DNA from: Streptosporangiaceae bacterium
GTDB lineage: Bacteria; Actinomycetota; Actinomycetes; Streptosporangiales; Streptosporangiaceae
Assembly: GCA_030045215.1 (NCBI GenBank)
Contig: JASIBJ010000373.1
Location: 1-18,372, forward strand
DNA: 18,372 nt
Direction of reading: 5' to 3'
Below the pieces are notes generated by a model that did not search any database, was not told the origin of the DNA, and saw nothing but the letters and a program-made list of their open reading frames with translations. This document shows positions 13,575-18,372 of the stretch, in pieces (the first letter of the stretch is position 1; every line of letters starts with the position of its first letter). Both the position numbers and the translations under genes were made by a program.

Positions 13575-13928
13575 GGTCGGAGCCCGGTCGGCGAGCGCGT
13601 CCTCCAGGTTCGCGTAGACCTTCAAGATCTTGCCGACTCCCGTGACGTTGAGGATCCGGAGCACAGCCGAAGTGCCCGCGACGAGGCGAAGCTCGCCGCC
13701 CTGCTCCTGCGCGCGCCGTAGCGCACGGACGAGCACGTTGAGCCCGCTTGAGTCGCAGTATTCGGTCGAGCTGAGGTCCGCGACAATCATCGGGTGGCCC
13801 GCGGCGGACTGCAGCGCCGACCTGAACTCAGCGGCGTTGCTGATGTCTATCTCTTCAGGCGCGGAGACAACCGCCACGCCGCCGATGATTCGCACCCCGA
13901 ATGGCTGCCCAGCCATAACGCTCACCAC
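13557..13928 (-). CDS. STAS-domain anti-sigma factor antagonist (SpoIIAA/RsbV type)
   Basis: A 123-aa single STAS domain. The phosphorylation loop YCDSSGLNVL gives S60 as the expected phospho-serine, in the position of Ser58 of SpoIIAA. The flanking strands VRIIGGVAVVSAPEEIDISNAAEF and ELRLVAGTSAVLRILNVTGVGKIL match the antagonist fold. Unphosphorylated, such a protein binds an HATPase anti-sigma factor and releases the sigma factor; phosphorylated, it lets go. Candidate partners lie close by: MEDS-ATPase (14161), receiver-PP2C (11372) and sigma factor (4284). Possible starts are GTG 13928, GTG 13925 and ATG 13916. The first has GGGAAG a few bases upstream and is kept, but four residues are uncertain. 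The last codons form part of a terminator stem. Confidence 0.94.
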   Translation of the reverse strand: MVSVMAGQPFGVRIIGGVAVVSAPEEIDISNAAEFRSALQSAAGHPMIVADLSSTEYCDSSGLNVLVRALRRAQEQGGELRLVAGTSAVLRILNVTGVGKILKVYANLEDALADRAPTFAPAS

Positions 13929-14160
13929 CCATGCTTCCCGACCACCATGGCCGCGTTACCCGGCGGGCCGTGATGTGAGCGCCAGTTAGCGACATGGCTG
14001 TCTCAACACCCGATGGCTCGACAAACCCGACATTTGAATGGTAGCGCTGCCGGTCTGGCGCGGCCTAGCTAACTGGGGCGCCTGGATGCCAGCTCCTTCC
14101 GACCCGGCAAGGTGCCTGCGCATGTCGCCGGCGGCTGGGTGTTCCTCGCGGAGGGCGTAC
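13929..14160. other. Intergenic gap upstream of the STAS gene
   Basis: 232 bases between the MEDS-ATPase stop and the STAS start. It holds a perfect 9-bp inverted repeat CCAGTTAGC (13982-13990) / GCTAACTGG (14068-14076) separated by 77 bases, and a lone GGGTAA on the minus strand (13961-13956) without a GTTT at the right distance. No small gene with a ribosome binding site was found. Confidence 0.35.
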
Positions 14161-15171
14161 TCATGCTCCCAGTTCCATGTGCAGCCGGAACGTGGTACCT
14201 GAGGCATTTGTTCGCATCTCGACCAGGTCGCAAACCTGATGTACGACCCACAGGCCATGGCCGCGGCCGGCCTCGGGTGCCGGGTACAGCCGACCCGCCA
14301 GCACATCGCCGATATGGCCGCCGTCTCGCACTTCGCAGATCACCTCGCTGCCGGATCCCCACACGCGCACGCTCCCGGCGCCATCGGTATGGCGGAGGGT
14401 GTTGGCGGCCAGTTCGCCGACGGCAATGACCAAGTCGGCGATCCTCGGCTCCCGCAGGCCCTCGGCCCTTGCCCGGTCCCGCGCGAATTCTCGCGCTGAT
14501 CCCGGCTCATCGCGATAGACCAGAACCGCAGCGCCGGCCGGCGGGTCAGGCAGCGGATCGTCGGGCTCTCCGACGCCAAGGCCCGCGAAGGAGCCGTTCG
14601 GCCGAACCCGGCCGGCCTGCAGGAGCGCGGGGTGGTTCCGCTCGGCCTCGGCCAGCACCGCCGGCGCGAGCGCCGCGGCGTCATAGGGGCAGAGTGCTTT
14701 CACCGGCTGGCCGGAGAAGGCGACATTGACCAGCACCTCATGCCGCGCCACCTCCCGCCACTCGGCCGCGGTACGTGAGCGCCAGCCAGGCTCGCCGACA
14801 TAGCGAACCCCCTGGCCACCATGAGCCTGCGCGAAGGCGTGCATGGCGGAGAGTATCCGGCCAGGATTGCGGCCGACCGTGGCGATGTCCGCGAAGGTCA
14901 CGCCCGAGGCGTACACGCCGAGTTCCTCCCTGAGCAGTAGGGCCCTCGGCCTGGGAACTGCCACCATGACCGCCTCATCCACTGCGAGCCCCGCGCGGAT
15001 GAACTGGCCGGCTTGCTGCGCGTACTGGCTGGCCGTCCGGTAAAAGAGCGCCATGTGAGCGAAAGACGCCAGGACTGGGCCGTTCACCACGGCTGGCCTG
15101 CCGCCTGCCTCTGATTCGACCGCGATCCGAGGGCCGGCGCCACGGCGGCTGAAACCGCCCCTCGGGTCCAT
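14161..15171 (-). CDS. MEDS-domain HATPase anti-sigma regulator (RsbA-type)
   Basis: A 336-aa frame. An MEDS (DcmR-type sensory) domain covers about residues 33-200 (GPVLASFAHMALFYRTASQYAQQAGQFIRAGLAVDEAVMVAVP...). An HATPase_c domain of the RsbW/SpoIIAB kind covers about 220-333, with the N box GELAANTLRHT (E253, N257), the G1 box VRDGG (D283) and the G2 box GRGHGLWVV (302-310). There is no HisKA, so it should be a serine kinase and anti-sigma factor, not a histidine kinase. MEDS domains are predicted to bind small hydrophobic or redox-related ligands, so this protein may sense a signal directly. ATG 15171 has no ribosome binding site; GTG 15090 or 15087, just before NGPVLASFAH, would match the usual N-terminus and may be the true start. 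It is divergent from the MgtE-N gene. Confidence 0.88.
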   Translation of the reverse strand: MDPRGGFSRRGAGPRIAVESEAGGRPAVVNGPVLASFAHMALFYRTASQYAQQAGQFIRAGLAVDEAVMVAVPRPRALLLREELGVYASGVTFADIATVGRNPGRILSAMHAFAQAHGGQGVRYVGEPGWRSRTAAEWREVARHEVLVNVAFSGQPVKALCPYDAAALAPAVLAEAERNHPALLQAGRVRPNGSFAGLGVGEPDDPLPDPPAGAAVLVYRDEPGSAREFARDRARAEGLREPRIADLVIAVGELAANTLRHTDGAGSVRVWGSGSEVICEVRDGGHIGDVLAGRLYPAPEAGRGHGLWVVHQVCDLVEMRTNASGTTFRLHMELGA

Positions 15172-15429
15172 ATCGGCCAGCCTACGCCGGGCCTGGTCTG
15201 AGCCCGCGCGCCTCGCGGCGCAGCTGCACGGAGCGCTGAAGGCAGTCCTGGCTGTTCGGCACTGGGGACCTCAAACATCGGCGGCTGACGCGACCCGTAA
15301 GTCGCGAATATCCTGAGGCCGGGCGGGAAGGGGCCGGCGATGCGATTTAGCGGGAACGAAGCGTGACCGCCACGAAGCTTGAGCCGCGGGGCCGGCGTCG
15401 GCCTCGGAGCGAGCACAAGCAGGTTCGCC
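15172..15429. other. Divergent intergenic region, MEDS-ATPase / MgtE-N gene
   Basis: About 258 bases (fewer if TTG 15379 starts the plus-strand gene) that must carry promoters for both divergent genes. A GTTT on the minus strand (15276-15273) has no GGGWA at 12-16 bases. No hairpin longer than 5 bp and no small gene stand out. Confidence 0.3.
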
Positions 15430-16626
15430 GTGACCGCTGAGCCCGTATTCACCTCCAGGCTGACCGGACGCCGACTGCTCGACGCCGAGGGCATGGTGAT
15501 CGGCCGCATCAACGACGTCGTGATCCTGCAGGCAGCTGGGTCCGACCCGCCGCGTGCGCTCGGGTTCGTGGTCGCGGTCCAGCGTCGGCAGATCTTCGTC
15601 AGCCTGGGCCGGATCGCTGAAATGAGCGTGGACGGGATCTCGCTGGACGGCAGTAGCGTCGACCTCGGTCACTTCCGCCAGCGCACCGGCGAATTGCTGG
15701 CATCGCAGTTGTATGACAAACCGGCGGGCGCCGGAGTGATCCTCGATATCGGGATCACGCCGTCGGCCAGCGGGCGCGGCTGGGAGGTCTCCATGCTGGC
15801 CGTGGGGCAGCGGCGTGGCCTGCTCAGGCAGCCCGCGACGATCGTGCCATGGGACAAGTACCGGGACCTGTTCGACGCCGGTGGCGGCGACGAGCAGATC
15901 GTCAGCCTGCGGGACATGCACCCCACGGATCTGGCCGGGGCGGTCGAGGTGATGCCGCCGGCTAGGCGTCGCCAGCTCGCCGATGCGCTGCAGGACGAGG
16001 AACTCGCCGACGTGTTGCAGGAGATGCCGGAGGAGGACCAGATCGGGTTCCTGGCCGGGCTCGGCCCTGACCGCATCGCCGACATCATCGAGGAGATGGA
16101 GCCCGACGACGCCGCCGACCTCCTCGCCGAGATGCCGGCCGGGCAGCGTGACCAGCTGCTCTCGGACATGCAGCCGGGCCGGGCCGCGGACCTCCGGCGG
16201 CTGCTGACTTACTCCGCCGCGACGGCAGGCGGCCTCATGACCTCGCAACCGCTGATCGTCACGCCTGACCTGAGCGTGGCCGAGGTCTTGGCACGGATCC
16301 GGCTGCCGACCAACAGCGTCACCGAGGCGGCGCAGGTCTACGTGTGCGAGCCCCCGGCCATCACTCCCACTGGCCGGTTCCTGGGCTCGGTCGGCTTTCA
16401 GCGCTTGCTGCGAGAGGCTCCGTCGGTTCTGGTTGGCCAGTGCATCGAGGAGAACAGTTTCATCCGGCCGGAGTTGCCGGAGCAGGCGGTGGCGACCCGG
16501 ATGGCCGCCTACAACTTGATCAGCATCGCGGTCTGCGACGACGCCGGTCGCTTGGTCGGCGCGGTCACCGTAGATGATGTCCTGGACCGGCTTCTGGGAG
16601 CCGACTGGCGGAGGCGAGTGCCATGA
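15430..16626 (+). CDS. MgtE N-terminal and CBS domain protein without channel
   Basis: A 398-aa soluble protein. The N-terminus (about 1-150) looks like two PRC-barrel-type beta repeats (TSRLTGRRLLDAEGMVIGRINDVVI; second copy starting GVILDIGITP). It is followed by the MgtE intracellular N domain (about 165-265), an acidic superhelix of repeated LADVLQEMPEEDQIGFLAGL / IADIIEEMEPDDAADLLAEM units, and a CBS pair (about 270-395: GGLMTSQPLIVTPDLSV..., ...LISIAVCDDAGRLVGAVTVDDVLDRLL). In MgtE channels these domains sense cytosolic Mg2+, but here the membrane channel domain is absent. GTG 15430 is preferred; TTG 15379 would add 17 atypical residues. The stop overlaps the DUF1003 start (ATGA), so the two products are translationally coupled and probably work together, perhaps as sensor and membrane part. 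Confidence 0.9.
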   Translation: MTAEPVFTSRLTGRRLLDAEGMVIGRINDVVILQAAGSDPPRALGFVVAVQRRQIFVSLGRIAEMSVDGISLDGSSVDLGHFRQRTGELLASQLYDKPAGAGVILDIGITPSASGRGWEVSMLAVGQRRGLLRQPATIVPWDKYRDLFDAGGGDEQIVSLRDMHPTDLAGAVEVMPPARRRQLADALQDEELADVLQEMPEEDQIGFLAGLGPDRIADIIEEMEPDDAADLLAEMPAGQRDQLLSDMQPGRAADLRRLLTYSAATAGGLMTSQPLIVTPDLSVAEVLARIRLPTNSVTEAAQVYVCEPPAITPTGRFLGSVGFQRLLREAPSVLVGQCIEENSFIRPELPEQAVATRMAAYNLISIAVCDDAGRLVGAVTVDDVLDRLLGADWRRRVP

Positions 16627-17117
16627 GAGTCCTGTCGGCAATGCGCCGCGACGGCGAGCAGTCAGAGCTCGCCGTCCCCCGCGGAACTCCTCTTGTCGGG
16701 GCCAGGTACGACGCGGACGCGTTCGGTCGCATGTCGGAGGGCATCGCCAGGTTCATGGGCACCGGCCGCTTCCTGGCCGCGCAGACGGTGATCGTGGCAG
16801 GCTGGATCGCTCTTAACACTCTCGGATTCCTCCATCATTGGGATCCATATCCATTTATCTTGCTAAACCTGGCGTTTTCGCTGCAGGCGGCATATGCCGC
16901 TCCGCTGATCCTGCTCGCCCAGAACCGCCAGGACGACCGTGACCGGGCGACCGTCGAGCGCGACCGCGAGGTCGCGGCCAGGATCCAGCAGGACACCGAG
17001 TTTCTCGCCAGAGAGCTGGCGGGCATCCGGCTGACGCTGGCCGACGTGGTGACGACCGAGGACCTGACCGACCGGCTCGATCGGATCGAGAAGCTGATCG
17101 CGAACCAGTCAGGCTGA
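16623..17117 (+). CDS. DUF1003 membrane protein
   Basis: A 164-aa protein of the DUF1003 family, with the hallmark stretch FMGTGRFLAAQTVIVAGWIALNTLGF...WDPYPFILLNLAFSLQAAYAAPLILLAQNRQDDRDR. Two membrane segments at about residues 48-69 and 78-99 are joined by a short loop. The C-terminal half (about 100-160) is a charged, coiled-coil-like helix that would lie in the cytoplasm. Its ATG overlaps the TGA of the MgtE-N/CBS gene, so the MgtE-like sensor and this membrane protein likely form a pair. In many actinobacteria the two genes are adjacent (recalled, not searched). A patch of AT-rich, less favoured codons (16824-16880) encodes the loop between the membrane segments. The stop at 17115-17117 directly touches the stop of the convergent gene. 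Confidence 0.93.
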   Translation: MRVLSAMRRDGEQSELAVPRGTPLVGARYDADAFGRMSEGIARFMGTGRFLAAQTVIVAGWIALNTLGFLHHWDPYPFILLNLAFSLQAAYAAPLILLAQNRQDDRDRATVERDREVAARIQQDTEFLARELAGIRLTLADVVTTEDLTDRLDRIEKLIANQSG

Positions 17118-17744
17118 CTAGGGCGACGACGAGGTTCCGCTCGACGAAGACGCAGGAGTGGGAGTCGGCGATGCTGGCGTCGGAGTCGGCGTAGGCGTCG
17201 AGGGCGATGGCGTAGGCGTCGGGGTTGGGCTCGTTGGCGTGAGAGTCGGCGAGACACTCGGGCTGACGCTGTGGCGGGGCGACGGGCTCGGGCTGGGCGA
17301 GGAATTGTGCTGCGCCGCGGCCGGCTCCACCAGCGCCGGCGTCTGCACGTTGTGCGGGCTGGGCGCCAGCAGCAGGACGACGGCACCGGCCACGACCCCG
17401 ACGACGGCCAGGACTCCGCCGGCGGCGGCCGTGCGGACGAGCGTGGTCCGGTGCGTGGAACGCCTCCACTCAGTGGTCCGCCGCTCACGCAGCTCCGGCG
17501 GCAGCGCTGCGCGCTGAGCGGCCCAGCTGTTGACCGGGGCCGCGGCCATGCCGACCGTCGGGAAGAGCAGCAGGCCGGCCAGCAGCGGGCCGGCCAGCTC
17601 GGTGGGCCGGGTCAGCGCGGCCGCGATGCCCAGGATCCCGAGCAGGGCCAGGGTGGACTCGGCCCAATTCGCGCGCAACGCCTCCCACCACCGTTGCCGC
17701 TCGCTTGTCTTGGGCGTGCGCGGGGAACGCTGCCTTCTTGGCAA
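17118..17744 (-). CDS. C-terminal membrane part and P/S/T tail of the frameshifted GT2 gene
   Basis: An open frame of 208 codons from an ATG at 17744. Its real content begins at about the ninth codon, where PRTPKTSERQRWWEALRANWAESTLALLGILG continues the GT2 protein of the other frame. Three hydrophobic segments follow (about residues 31-45, 50-71 and 107-127), with the basic stretch RERRTTEWRRSTHRTTLVR between the last two. The last 75 residues are Ser/Pro/Thr repeats (SPSPSPSP, TPTPTPSPS, TPTPTPTPAS), likely outside the membrane and able to span the wall. There is no ribosome binding site before the ATG. I infer that it is the C-terminal part of the GT2 protein separated by a one-base insertion, not an independent gene. 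It ends base-to-base against the DUF1003 gene. Confidence 0.6.
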   Translation of the reverse strand: MPRRQRSPRTPKTSERQRWWEALRANWAESTLALLGILGIAAALTRPTELAGPLLAGLLLFPTVGMAAAPVNSWAAQRAALPPELRERRTTEWRRSTHRTTLVRTAAAGGVLAVVGVVAGAVVLLLAPSPHNVQTPALVEPAAAQHNSSPSPSPSPRHSVSPSVSPTLTPTSPTPTPTPSPSTPTPTPTPASPTPTPASSSSGTSSSP

Positions 17745-18372
17745 ACAGCGCGAGCACCGATGCCCTGGCCACGACCAGTGATGTTGACTGCCAGATCAGG
17801 AATGCGCCAAGCGCATCGCGCCAGGACGCGCCGGTGCCGCGGCGCAGCAGCGCGACCGCGCGGACCAGGCCGAGCAGCACGAGCACCGGCACGGTGGCGA
17901 CCAGGAACGCCGTGAGCTTGCGGAACAACTCGCCGCCGCCGGTCGCGAGGTTGATCGCGCCGGCTAGCAGGAACACCAGGAACAGCAGCCCAAGCAGGTC
18001 GCCGTACCACTGCAGCGCACCCGACAGGTAAGCCCAGCGCTGCCCGGTGCTCAGCCGGTTCTCCTTGGTCTCACGGCCGGGCAGCATCGACCGCCAGTGC
18101 ATGCGCAAGATCTGAACGCCGCCGAAGCACCAGCGGTAGCGCTGGCCCTTGAGCGCCTCGAAGGTCAGCGGCATGATGCCCTTGCCCCAGGACTGGTCGA
18201 CGTGCAGTCCCGACCAGCCCGCGCGCAGCAGCCGCAGCGAAAGCTCGGCGTCTTCGGTGATGCACCACTCGTTCCAGCCGCCGAGTTGCTCGAGGGCAAC
18301 CCGCCTGATCAGTCCCATCGTCCCGGCAAATATCGCGCCGTCCCGCTCGTTGCGCGACGGCTGGGATACCGC
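17485..18372 (-). CDS. Family 2 glycosyltransferase, processive type (5' end outside window, frameshifted)
   Basis: The gene enters from the right edge (in frame to base 18372). The visible part holds DGAIFAGTMGLIRR, EQLGGWNEWCITEDAELSLRLLRAGW with the TED motif (catalytic base), and KGQRYRWCFGG, the Q/RxxRW motif of processive GT2 enzymes such as cellulose, chitin or hyaluronan synthases. Membrane segments follow (about LSGALQWYGDLLGLLFLVFLLAGAINL, LTAFLVATVPVLVLLGLVRAVALL, LGAFLIWQSTSLVVARASVLALF). Such proteins polymerise or export sugars at the membrane; the sugar cannot be read. Past FAKKAAFP (codon CCC at 17722-17724) the frame loses all protein character (AHAQDKRAATVVGG...GRADPAHRAGRP) and ends at 17485, while the natural continuation lies in the neighbouring frame. 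The gene is therefore broken or mis-sequenced. Confidence 0.85.
   Translation of the reverse strand, partial: AVSQPSRNERDGAIFAGTMGLIRRVALEQLGGWNEWCITEDAELSLRLLRAGWSGLHVDQSWGKGIMPLTFEALKGQRYRWCFGGVQILRMHWRSMLPGRETKENRLSTGQRWAYLSGALQWYGDLLGLLFLVFLLAGAINLATGGGELFRKLTAFLVATVPVLVLLGLVRAVALLRRGTGASWRDALGAFLIWQSTSLVVARASVLALFAKKAAFPAHAQDKRAATVVGGVARELGRVHPGPARDPGHRGRADPAHRAGRPAAGRPAALPDGRHGRGPGQQLGRSARSAAAGAA
17719..17727 (-). other. Frameshift site in the GT2 gene (C4 run)
   Basis: On the minus strand the codons TTC CCC GCG contain four C in a row (GGGG at 17722-17725 on the plus strand). Removing one base here, or a +1 slip on CCC, joins ...LFAKKAAFP to RTPKTSERQRWW... without loss of any residue. 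A homopolymer error, a true inactivating insertion, phase variation or programmed frameshifting would all look like this. Confidence 0.7.

Noticed and set aside
15271..16641. 456-codon minus-strand frame opposite the MgtE-N gene
   Set aside because: The plus strand has recognisable MgtE-N, CBS and coupling to DUF1003; the minus frame has no motifs or ribosome binding site.
17118..17350. CRISPR array or tandem-repeat locus in the repetitive stretch
   Set aside because: The repeats are 6-12 bases, have no spacers, and encode an SP/TP-rich protein tail.
17158..17517. Val/Gly repeat protein (GVGVGV...) on the plus strand
   Set aside because: It is the antisense reading of the Ser/Pro/Thr tail repeats; the tail has a natural context after a membrane segment.

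Overview
The window is high-GC DNA with dense short-spaced genes, GTG starts, strong stem-loop terminators that mostly lack a U-tract, and several families typical of Actinomycetota: a SigB/SigF/SigG sigma factor, an MEDS-ATPase regulator, a DUF6131-like peptide, a DUF1003 protein and a long P/S/T tail on a glycosyltransferase. I infer a filamentous or soil actinomycete (Streptomyces or Streptosporangiales-like). The species cannot be told from the sequence.

Layout. (1) 1-4077, core metabolism and envelope: the 3' end of an aspartate-type aminotransferase, an adenosine deaminase family gene (both +), then murB and a GT4 glycosyltransferase (both -). From memory, aminotransferase, adenosine deaminase and murB are neighbours in streptomycetes close to secE-nusG. 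(2) 4284-5577: a SigB/SigF-type sigma factor (-) with a 480-nt leader region. (3) 5578-9000: a membrane-anchored esterase-fold protein, a 64-aa membrane protein, a small winged-helix protein, a SigR-like ECF sigma factor with a small truncated membrane protein (all +), and a convergent small membrane protein (-). (4) 9272-12604: a translationally coupled (-) operon of receiver-PP2C phosphatase, CHASE3 histidine kinase and Rcp1-type response regulator. (5) 12855-15171 (-): an 84-aa unknown, a 51-aa DUF6131-like membrane peptide, a STAS anti-sigma-factor antagonist and an MEDS-HATPase anti-sigma kinase. (6) 15430-17117 (+): an MgtE-N/CBS cytoplasmic protein overlapping a DUF1003 membrane protein by ATGA. 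(7) 17118-18372 (-): the 3' part of a GT2 glycosyltransferase whose reading frame is broken at a run of four C (GGGG on +) but continues in the next frame into more membrane segments and a Pro/Ser/Thr-rich tail.

How the genes work together. Regions 2, 4 and 5 hold every part of a partner-switching stress circuit: sigma factor, anti-sigma kinase (HATPase), phosphorylatable STAS antagonist and PP2C phosphatase. The phosphatase carries its own receiver domain and is coupled to a histidine kinase and a second receiver, so one sensor kinase could feed two outputs.

The best hidden signal is a set of five intergenic, correctly oriented GTTT-N14/15-(N)GG(T/A)A elements of SigB/SigF promoter type. 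They lie upstream of the sigma gene itself, the 64-aa membrane protein, the ECF sigma gene, the small membrane protein at 9000 and the DUF6131-like peptide. This suggests that the window contains the regulator and part of its own regulon of small membrane proteins, with a cascade into a second sigma factor. No tRNA, rRNA, CRISPR array or insertion sequence was seen.
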